Positions 1 to 6,732 of a stretch of DNA of 38,975 bases are shown piece by piece (position 1 is the stretch's first letter; each line of letters begins with the position of its first letter). Source of the stretch: Saccoglossus kowalevskii. Lineage: Eukaryota; Hemichordata; Enteropneusta; Harrimaniidae. The DNA is taken from contig NW_003142819.1 of assembly GCF_000003605.2 (NCBI RefSeq), positions 1-38,975 of the forward strand. The letters are read 5' to 3'. Under the pieces are notes generated by a model. It had not been told where the DNA came from. It made no database searches and saw nothing but the letters and a program-made list of their open reading frames with translations. The position numbers and the translations under genes were made by a program.

Positions 1-715
1 CACATCTCCCATTCCCTCACTGTTCTCTACTACAAAACCAACTGTCCCTGACATACTGTCTACTACGCATACCTCAGTGATCTGCTACACATCTCCCATT
101 CCCTCACTGTTCTCTACTACAAAACTAACTGTCCCTGACATACTGTCTACTACACATACCTCAGTGATCTGCTACACATCTGCCGATTTGCTCGCTGTTC
201 TCTACTACAAAACCAACTGTCCCTGACATACTGTCTACTACGTATACCCCAGTGATCTGCTACACATCTCCCATTCCCTCACTGTTCTCTACTACAAAAC
301 AAACTGTCCCTGATATACTGTCTACTAAGCATACCTCAGTGATCTGCTACACATCTCCCATTCCCTCACTGTTCTCTACTACAAAACATATTGTCCCGGA
401 CATACAGTCTACTACACATACCCCTGTGGTTTGCTACACAATCCCAGTTTTCTGCCACCCTTCTCTACTACAAACCAACTGCCCGGACATATATTTTCTT
501 ATACACATACACCTAACCCAGTGCTGTGCTACACATCTCCCGTTCCCTCCCACTTTTCTCTACCACAAAACCAACTGCTCAAAACATACACTCTGCTACA
601 TATCCCACCAGTCCCTTCCCACTGTTCTATGTTATACATCCCATCACATATTGTCTATTGACGCCTCCCGCAATATTCGGTCTACTACACAGGTTCCCTC
701 CTAATGTTATTTGCT
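1..715. repeat. Minisatellite, about 87-bp unit, continues off the left edge
   Basis: Units begin with CACATCTCCCATTCCCTCAC and restart at about 1, 88, 175, 263, 350 and 437. The first six are well conserved. Two or more degenerate units follow, at about 532 and 599, with altered spacing. Spacing is 87 bp except for one 88-bp unit (175-262) with an inserted base near its start. The + strand is pyrimidine- and ACTA-rich. Because 87 is a multiple of three, long stretches stay open in one frame and would encode a Ser/Thr/Pro-rich 29-residue repeat. The array decays rightward and is gone by about 715. I see no splice sites or start that would make it a gene. Confidence 0.9.
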
Positions 716-1383
716 TGACACATGTATTGTTCGCTAGAACAGTTTCCTAATTGTGGTGATTGGAACGGTGACATCCACGTGACATTTTCTTGTATACTCC
801 TCTGACGTTATTCTTATATCGCTTTGCGACCCCGGGGCACGCTCAATATCAAATACATTGCCATCAGGTGGTGACCCACTTTTGCTAATGACAGCGGCAT
901 GAATGTTATAATATTAAGCGATCACCACAGGGCAAAATAACTCTCTAAACGACTGCTCCATTTTTTTTTTCTGTGGTCAGTAACACCACGAAGATAATGA
1001 CGATGACTCATCGGTGTTTGCTGCGACAGACCCTGGATGATGAATTTTGGTCATTTTAAAAGTTAATTGTTTGTGTATATTGATTAGTAGGTAAATATCT
1101 TAGCAAGTCTCCGTCTAGTCTTGTCGCCATCTCAAATCAAGTACTCCGACTTCATCATTTTCTTATCATCAAATCCTGAAGTCTCAACAGCATCATTGTA
1201 GGTGACCTTTTTCGTGTAAGGGACGAACCAACGTATTTTTTTGATGCCCCTATATTAACAACTCCGGGAATCGACGTCCAGTGGCACGGTCAACGTGTTC
1301 GTAATCATAAATCGTGTGCTATTTCAATTAATTACTCCAACATAGAAGGCGTGGTCAGGTGATTCGAAGAACCGAGCACGGTA

Positions 1384-1463
1384 ACGTCTCGCTTGAATAT
1401 AAAGGGGAGTCACGCGTGAATATAGAGGAGAGTCTCGCGTGAATATAGTTGGTTGAACCAACT
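1384..1463. repeat. Short 23-bp tandem repeat followed by a 17-bp palindrome
   Basis: GAATATA begins at 1395, 1418 and 1441, each copy preceded by a CGCTT or CGCGT block, giving two full units and two partial ones. It runs straight into AGTTGGTT-G-AACCAACT (1447-1463), a perfect inverted repeat with 8-bp arms and a 1-bp centre. No function is evident. Confidence 0.7.
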
Positions 1464-2486
1464 TAATGTCAGTGTGATCAAACGTGCAATTGCATATTTG
1501 AATTTGATTTAATTTCTCACAAAAGGTGGGATTTGATGAGATATAATAAATCAGTATGATCGCAGAGGATGTTATAATAATTGCGCTTTAGGATTTTTAA
1601 TTACTTGTTGTGCATGATTTACAATTCATGTATTTTATATTCGGTAAAATGATCTCCCGCATTCCCTGGAGCCTGAGTAAGTCGCATATTATGAAAACAG
1701 TGAATAACATGCCGAATTTCTATTGTGGGTATTCCATACGAACTTTTGACGGCACACCGTATCTCGGTAGAGTTATAAAAGACATCACATTCCTGGCCCT
1801 CGTATGACTATTCCGTCACTCTGACGTTGTATCTAAGTTGGCCCACTAGCCAATATACAGATCTCATATCAATTTCCGTTTGTTATTTTAGATAAAGTAT
1901 TGGAGTCGGTGATACAGAATGATGCCATATCGCTTTGAGACCAAACCATGAATAAAGAATACAAAATAGTCAAGATGTCATAAAAAAGTATGTTTACATT
2001 TGTTTCAATAGTATTTCTATATAGTTGAAGTAAAATAAATTATATAATGCGAATTGCTATGGTAACCCATTGTTCCCCTGGTACGTGTCAAAAGCAGCAA
2101 TTAGTTGTACATTCTGAAATACATTAGGTTCTTTATTCAGTACGTAATGACATTTCTTGACCTTCCATAGAATAGAATATAATACTAGTATTTCCATTCC
2201 ATATTGTAATGTAACTTTTTATTGTATTTAAACGTGTTCGTTTGCTTTCAAATTTACCCATTAGCTTTGTAATAATTCGAAAGAATTGTAGTCAGTGTCT
2301 CAGTATCGTTCATTCTTTACATGTGTTTTCGAGGAAACGTTAAGCCAGAGTCTGTATAATACATGTATGTTGTTATACTGGACATTATAGCCGTAGAATT
2401 GTACCGTGTATCCGGTTAACATGAGACCTAACAATAATCAACGGTTAGACATTGATTTGCATGGCAGTCTGTTAGTTTCTATGAAT

Positions 2487-2494
2487 ATGCAAAT
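2487..2494 (+). promoter_or_regulatory. Octamer (POU-factor) motif
   Basis: Exact ATGCAAAT, the classical octamer bound by POU-domain factors. It lies about 2.6 kb upstream of the Musashi start codon. An 8-mer occurs by chance in a window this size, so this is only a candidate. Confidence 0.2.
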
Positions 2495-3315
2495 CAGGAA
2501 TTTCCCATTTAAAATGAATCTTCCCCCAAAATGGGCGTGTCGTTCGTGCCCATAGTTTGCATGTCTGTTCTAATATACCTGGTTCGTCGCAGACGTTCAG
2601 ATCAGCTGGTATCACTAAATCTAAAGTAATACATAATCTGCCTCGAAAAGCGTAACCTAGCCACCCCCAGTAAATATAATGGTACAACCCTAAATATGGG
2701 CTTCAGTGCGTGAGTGTTTATGTTTCGTTGAAATCAAAATGAACGCCGATTGTTATGCATGACGGTACCATTTCAACAAAAATCTCGACTAACTATTAAT
2801 TAATTATCACTACTTTTACCCCCCCCCCCCAAACAATTAAACGCAGTTCTTGAACATAATGCGCCGCTTTTTATTTCAAATTGTGTGTTAATTGTTATCT
2901 TTATTTGCGATTTGGAAAGCTGAGATTACTATAGACTCGAAACACCGGCATGTACAAGTTTACCACAGATTGTATTTGAAAAAGATTTTGCAACGGCCAT
3001 TTTGACAATATGATCTTGACTTTATCTCCTTGTAAACGACAAAAATAGCTCATTGTTTAATAATATGGTGAAACGCGATCTCCTTCTAAGAGGCCACTGT
3101 TATGAGCAATTGATCGCGGTATTCACTAGATATATTGTTGTTTATTTATCTAAGTTTGTTGAGTTTAGAACGCGATACCGCTGACGATGTAAAGGGTTAG
3201 TCGATGGAATGGGTTGCAACAAAATTTAAACTTAATATTAAGGAAAAAATAGATTATACCTCCGACAATATAAAATGACATTTCTGAAGATGTAAAAGCT
3301 GATTAGATTTGCGAC

Positions 3316-3726
3316 ATGAATGTACAGAACAGTACTGCTGACGTGCCGTCTCCGGGGATGGCTGTACCGTTGTTTGTAATTTGCCAAATGTGGATGTCGG
3401 AATGCATGTTCGATTTCACCCATGAACGCAGGTCACTCGCCGTGAACTTTAGCAATAATACACGTTATTGTGACGACTCAGTCCAATTTCATTCGCAGCA
3501 AATGATTGACAGTTCTGACGAGAGTCCGTCACTTTCGGATGATGAGTCAAGTTCACACAATGAAGATCACGGACTTCTCTCCTCATTTACATACCGTGTT
3601 TTTTATGTTACAATTTTGTTGAAACGTTGTGTAACTGAAATACTTATTTGGTTTTATTGTATTTGGGCAGCGTTATTGGTGTCCCTACATATAACGGCAA
3701 TCATATTGGCTGTAGACGGGAAGTAG
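3316..3726 (+). CDS. Possible single-exon gene for a small membrane protein, unrecognised
   Basis: This is a 136-codon ATG-to-TAG frame with an in-frame TAG only 12 bases upstream (3304-3306), so it is self-contained. The predicted protein looks more protein-like than chance frames here. Residues about 64-85 are a Ser/Asp/Glu-rich stretch (SSDES, SDDESSS). They are followed by hydrophobic segments at about 95-102 and 109-133, ending VDGK-stop, which would suit one transmembrane helix near the C-terminus. A weaker hydrophobic patch lies at about 15-24, and there is no clear signal peptide. The local DNA is less AT-rich than its flanks. I recognise no family, polyadenylation signal or dedicated promoter. 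It could be an intronless gene, a retrocopy, an exon of an unseen gene, or chance. It is on the same strand as Musashi and ends about 1.35 kb before its start codon. Confidence 0.3.
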   Translation: MNVQNSTADVPSPGMAVPLFVICQMWMSECMFDFTHERRSLAVNFSNNTRYCDDSVQFHSQQMIDSSDESPSLSDDESSSHNEDHGLLSSFTYRVFYVTILLKRCVTEILIWFYCIWAALLVSLHITAIILAVDGK

Positions 3727-4749
3727 GAGTGGCCTGATAGGTCATGGTGACTGCGACGACGGCGTAGGCTTCTCACTGCAGTACCGGAAACACAACACCC
3801 TCCTTCGAATATTGGCATGTTTCGCTTTGTCACCCGGTGTTGAGGGAGGGTGGCTTTGTGCAACAACAATTAATTTTCGGGTGGGGTCCGCTTATTTTCA
3901 TCGCGCCAGATGACGACCCGATCTAGGATAAGCTATTGTATTATATCCCGATTTTTTTTTTAAATTATGAAAATTGTCGTGGTTATCCAGATTGTGTATA
4001 TTATAAAAATGTCGTCAAGCATATGTAAAAACAATTGATCTAACCGTTCTTCATTTCAAATGGATAACCCCTAACCTACCTAGAACACATTAATTATTTT
4101 TCAAAGGTGTAAAATCCAATTTTAATTATTTGAAGAAATGTCTGCTTGGTAATTTCCATGGAATGGTAATAATATGGTCATTGCCCTAGTCGGTACATTG
4201 AAACACGGTTGTTGTGAAGCTGACAAATCACCGTTATCGTTCACTTGACATCAGCCCACTTCCGTTGCTACTCGACGTCCGTCTGAAAACAAGTACTGTA
4301 TTTATTTGTATTGCGTGCAAGATTTGGTTCACAGATCTACCACGTGGCTTATGGTTCCTAATAAATCAATCTCATGAGTATATGTGAGTATTGCTAATTT
4401 CCAAAAATGAGTTACTAGTGTTCATTTCAGTGTTGTCATAACAACGTTTAGGCAGTAAAAATTAAATTCAGTCGTATTTTCAGAAGAAGCCAAAACGGTG
4501 AATATCAAACATTTTTTTCGGCGCATCCGCTACTAGCGTCGACGAGAGTTGTAATAGTGTTTTTCAACAAGCATTGAATAAGCTACAATATAATGTAGGG
4601 TGAAGTCACAACTGTCACCAAACCGGCTTTGTGTACTTGCCGTGTGGTATTACGTGCTGTGCACGTCGAGTATTTTAAATGTGACAGCTTGGCTTTAAGG
4701 GTGTATTCCCAGTTGATTGACAAGTGTAGTTGGACGTAGTGTATCGTCG
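3727..4749. other. Intergenic stretch between the small ORF and the promoter
   Basis: No coding sequence is supported. Short complementary tracts (CACCCTCC near 3799 and GGAGGGTG near 3845) could form a weak hairpin. The rest is AT-rich with scattered CpGs, which become denser from about 4500 towards the Musashi promoter. Confidence 0.4.
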
Positions 4750-4836
4750 GTGAATGAAACGATTGGCCGAAAGTTGTCGGCAGGCCGTAATGAGGGAGGG
4801 AATGAAACCGGCTGATGAAAACAGCATATGGGAGGA

Positions 4837-4844
4837 GCGCCAAA
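4837..4844 (-). promoter_or_regulatory. E2F-type site, copy 1
   Basis: GCGCCAAA is the reverse form of the E2F consensus TTTSSCGC. It sits in the 10-mer AGCGCCAAAT (4836-4845), which recurs exactly at 4962-4971. Confidence 0.45.
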
Positions 4845-4856
4845 TATTTGAAGGTT

Positions 4857-4868
4857 GATGACGTCATC
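4857..4868. promoter_or_regulatory. Palindromic CRE (CREB/ATF site)
   Basis: GATGACGTCATC is a perfect 12-bp palindrome containing the full CRE TGACGTCA at 4859-4866. It lies about 215 bp upstream of the start codon, a typical location for a functional CRE. It suggests cAMP/CREB or ATF input. Confidence 0.6.
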
Positions 4869-4880
4869 GTAATTGATCCT

Positions 4881-4895
4881 TGTTGCCGGGCAACA
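4881..4895. promoter_or_regulatory. RFX X-box (perfect 7-1-7 inverted repeat)
   Basis: TGTTGCC-G-GGCAACA contains GTTGCC N GGCAAC, which fits the RFX-factor rule GTNRCC N(0-3) RGYAAC with both half-sites perfect. It lies about 185 bp upstream of the start codon, between the CRE and a CCAAT box. RFX factors act in ciliated and neural cells, so this suggests such input to the gene. Confidence 0.65.
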
Positions 4896-4904
4896 GACCA
4901 GGGG

Positions 4905-4909
4905 CCAAT
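4905..4909 (+). promoter_or_regulatory. CCAAT box
   Basis: CCAATCAGA matches the NF-Y binding core (CCAATCA/G). It follows the X-box by 10 bp. Other CCAAT cores occur at 4988-4992 (+) and 4762-4766 (-). Confidence 0.5.
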
Positions 4910-4918
4910 CAGAAGCGA

Positions 4919-4925
4919 TGAGTCA
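4919..4925. promoter_or_regulatory. AP-1 / TRE motif
   Basis: TGAGTCA in the context GATGAGTCATC. It differs from the nearby CRE core (4859-4866) only in half-site spacing, so one bZIP family could contact both. Confidence 0.45.
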
Positions 4926-4962
4926 TCTGTCAATCAGCAATGGTTCGCGCCTTTACCAAATA

Positions 4963-4970
4963 GCGCCAAA
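4963..4970 (-). promoter_or_regulatory. E2F-type site, copy 2
   Basis: A second exact GCGCCAAA inside the same 10-mer as copy 1, 126 bp downstream and in the same orientation. Paired sites suggest cell-cycle-linked control, in keeping with Musashi expression in proliferating progenitors in other animals. Confidence 0.45.
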
Positions 4971-4987
4971 TGCCCACCCACGACGGG

Positions 4988-4992
4988 CCAAT
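4988..4992 (+). promoter_or_regulatory. CCAAT box, proximal
   Basis: GGGCCAATCC lies about 88 bp upstream of the start codon. If transcription starts 60-80 bp downstream, as is common for CCAAT promoters, the 5' UTR would be short. Confidence 0.4.
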
Positions 4993-5016
4993 CCAGGAGT
5001 GAAGCCGTACCGTACC

Positions 5017-5022
5017 CACGTG
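5017..5022. promoter_or_regulatory. E-box CACGTG
   Basis: CACGTG is the high-affinity site for Myc/Max, USF and related bHLH-ZIP factors. It lies 58 bp before the start codon and could be promoter or early 5' UTR. Confidence 0.4.
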
Positions 5023-5079
5023 TCGCCGTTAGCTCCTCTGCACTCCTTCTTTTTTAGCGGGCTTTAGTAGCTGTAGAAA

Positions 5080-5141
5080 ATGGAGGCCGAAAGCCAGCAA
5101 ACCTCCTCAGGAACCTCAAACGAGATCCCGAATGACCCCGG
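5080..5141 (+). CDS. Musashi exon 1: start codon and N-terminal tail
   Basis: Encodes residues 1-20 and two bases of G21. The tail (MEAESQQTSS...NDPG) is short and polar, as in vertebrate Musashi proteins, which also start MEA/MET and reach a DPG or DPC just before KMFIGGL. The start is well fixed. An in-frame TAG lies two codons upstream (5074-5076), and the context GAAAATGG has A at -3 and G at +4. The exon ends at GG before a consensus donor GTAAGT. Intron 1 is only 200 bp (5142-5341), phase 2. The sequence here is CpG-rich and continuous with the promoter. Confidence 0.96.
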
Positions 5142-5341
5142 GTAAGTGTTAGATCGTCACTGGCATCGCTTTTCGTCGCTTCGTAGCGTAAAAAGTGACA
5201 CAACACAGTCCATCGACGTCTCGTTAACTATGGCCGATTGCGACTCTGTGTTGGTGTTAGCTCGTTGTTTAGCTTGTTTGTGTAGCACTATGTGCCGTGA
5301 AAATGGCGTTGGTTGACCCTTTACCATTCTTATTTTTACAG
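5142..5341 (+). other. Intron 1
   Basis: Donor GTAAGT, acceptor TTTTTACAG, 200 bp, CpG-rich like the promoter. Together with introns 2 (5383-5579, 197 bp) and 3 (5662-5940, 279 bp) it makes a compact cluster of short introns. Intron 3 contains a short CTG run near 5698-5711. No other feature is seen. Confidence 0.9.
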
Positions 5342-5382
5342 GAAAATGTTCATCGGAGGTTTAAGCTGGCAGACTACACCAG
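5342..5382 (+). CDS. Musashi exon 2: start of RRM1 (RNP2)
   Basis: This 41-nt microexon follows the acceptor TTTTTACAG and precedes the donor GTGAGC. It completes G21 and encodes KMFIGGLSWQTTP plus the first base of D35. It carries RNP2 of RRM1 (MFIGGL, 23-28) with RNA-stacking F24, and the conserved W30. Phases are 2 in and 1 out. Such a short exon depends on the neighbouring short introns (200 and 197 bp) for recognition by intron definition. Confidence 0.97.
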
Positions 5383-5579
5383 GTGAGCGTTGTGTTATGG
5401 TTTAGATTGTAGTGATTTTCGTAGCCGTAACTGTGTCAGATACCGGTACACGCTCATAATTCATACGTTAGTGTGTCATGTATATTGCGTCCGTAGTCCA
5501 CGCTCTAGCTACTAGTATATGTCCCCAGCTTAAATAACCTCATCTCCTGACGGTGTTTCCCTTTTTCTTCCCTATCTAG

Positions 5580-5661
5580 ATGGCCTTAGAGAGTATTTTA
5601 GTAAGTTTGGCGAGGTAACTGAATGTATGGTGATGCGAGACCAAGCTACAAAACGTTCTAG
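5580..5661 (+). CDS. Musashi exon 3: middle of RRM1
   Basis: Encodes D35 to the first two bases of R62. This covers helix 1 ([12 protein letters not shown]), strand 2 (TECMVMRD) and the loop up to TKRSR. The acceptor is CTATCTAG and the donor is GTAGGT. The boundary falls just before the RNP1 octapeptide, splitting the arginine codon (AG|A). Exon 7 splits RRM2 at the equivalent place, suggesting an old intron arrangement predating the RRM duplication or a parallel insertion. Confidence 0.97.
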
Positions 5662-5940
5662 GTAGGTAGATTACGTTAGTTAAAACATCGTAGTCGATGC
5701 TGCTGCTGCTGTAGTAGTGTGTAGTTTGTTTGTCTACGTAGTTCCATTTATGTCACGCACACTAGTCACTCTTATTTACTACAGTTTCAGTTAATCGCTC
5801 ATAGATCCGTATTTCTTTTCTGTCGAAGTGATCATCGCAACAATTCAAAAAAACTGTTAGATACACTGTTACAACTTACGCACGTAACTGACTCTTGCTC
5901 TCGTGTTAATGCTGTGTGTCCTTTCCCGTCTTTCCTACAG

Positions 5941-6025
5941 AGGATTTGGTTTTATTACGTTCAGGGATCCCGCCAGCGTAGAGAAGGTGTTAGCACAGGC
6001 AGCGCACGAGTTAGACCAAAAGAAG
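5941..6025 (+). CDS. Musashi exon 4: RNP1 of RRM1 and helix 2
   Basis: Completes R62 and encodes GFGFITF, then [12 protein letters not shown] and AAHELDQKK to residue 90. RNP1 (RGFGFITF, 62-69) is intact with F64 and F66. The acceptor is TTTCCTACAG and the donor is GTCAGT. The AAH before ELDQKK replaces the SRH/PHH/GTH seen in other Musashi proteins. This is loop variation that does not touch the RNA-binding face. Confidence 0.97.
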
Positions 6026-6690
6026 GTCAGTGTATTACTATAAACAGAACTGTTTGATTTTTAAAGGCCTTGGGTTTTGTTATGCAGTTCCCACTATTTT
6101 ACAGATCCTACTTTACAGGTCAGCTGGGAAGCATATAGTGAAACGGTAACAACAATGACGAGATGCAATATGAACCTTTTCAGGCCCCCGACACCAACAA
6201 CGACCACGCGGTTGAAACGTACCAGCTCGAAGTCGATTAGATGTAAACCACATGGTCTGTTTGTGTTTGGCTCGTTCTGTACAATGAGCGGCCATTTTAT
6301 TTAAAAGCTTGGTTCGGGCAGTAAATAACGAGCGGACGGATTACAAGCATGGCGCTGTTGGCCTCGAAATGTGGACCCCGTAACCTGTATGCTCTAGATA
6401 GCGGCACGCAGATTATATGGTGTACTGGTATGTCGCCATGTAGCGACTCTGTTTTATCCCGGATCGTGTTTATGATTAAAAAAAATGGCAGCCACACTTT
6501 GTACATCAGAACGTAAATAAATGCTAGCGTGTAGTGTTATAACGATGTTTTAATTAACACGCATCTTGTGTGAATTTCTAATTATAATCAACGGGTAGTA
6601 TTTGTGTTCATGACTAGATTTTATACAGCGGTGTAACCAATTCAACAAGATAATTATTTACATTTTGTTCATTTTCTTTTTTTTTGACAG
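6026..6690 (+). other. Intron 4, no internal gene seen
   Basis: 665 bp from donor GTCAGT to acceptor TTTGACAG. The first two thirds remain CpG-containing, and CpG falls off towards exon 5. Short open frames on both strands near 6077-6506 look like chance: they lack recognisable domains and overlap each other. Confidence 0.85.
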
Positions 6691-6732
6691 ATTGACCCCA
6701 AAGTGGCTTTTCCTAAGAGGTCTCACCCTAAG
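6691..6732 (+). CDS. Musashi exon 5: last strand of RRM1 and linker
   Basis: A 42-nt exon encoding IDPKVAFPKRSHPK (91-104), exactly 14 codons with phase 0 on both sides. It provides the fourth strand of RRM1, including F97, and half of the inter-RRM linker. The acceptor has a strong T-run (TTTTTTTTTGACAG). The donor AAG|GTATTT is weak, lacking G at +5. Skipping would keep the frame but remove strand 4, so the exon is a candidate for regulated splicing. Intron 4 before it is 665 bp. Confidence 0.96.

Larger units (their letters stand above)
716..3300. other. Non-coding stretch upstream of the gene, no gene seen
   Basis: Stops are frequent in all frames and I recognise no protein. Small items: a 23-bp unit repeated at 1395, 1418 and 1441; a perfect 8-1-8 inverted repeat at 1447-1463; an octamer motif ATGCAAAT at 2487-2494; and a run of 12 C at 2819-2830. 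CpG dinucleotides are more common here than in the long intron further right. A distal enhancer or an upstream untranslated exon could lie here, but nothing identifies one. Confidence 0.5.
4750..5079 (+). promoter_or_regulatory. CpG-rich proximal promoter and 5' untranslated region of the Musashi gene
   Basis: These 330 bases directly upstream of the start codon are dense in CpG and in recognisable factor sites. In order they are: inverted CCAAT (ATTGG, 4762-4766), E2F-type GCGCCAAA (4837-4844), CRE TGACGTCA (4859-4866), RFX X-box (4882-4894), CCAAT (4905-4909), AP-1 TGAGTCA (4919-4925), a second GCGCCAAA (4963-4970), CCAAT (4988-4992) and E-box CACGTG (5017-5022). No TATA box is apparent, which fits a CCAAT/CpG-type promoter. 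The transcription start is not visible. It probably lies between about 4990 and 5060, unless the pyrimidine tract at 5034-5055 followed by AG (5056-5057) is a splice acceptor of a 5' UTR exon. Confidence 0.7.

Noticed and set aside
4583-4933. 116-codon minus-strand frame overlapping the promoter
   Set aside because: It lies across the CCAAT/E2F/CRE/X-box cluster, has no recognisable domain or favourable start context, and is explained by the higher GC content and scarcity of stops in the promoter.
6077-6506. Open frames on both strands inside intron 4
   Set aside because: Short, mutually overlapping, no domains, and contained in an intron with clear GT and AG ends between two certain Musashi exons.
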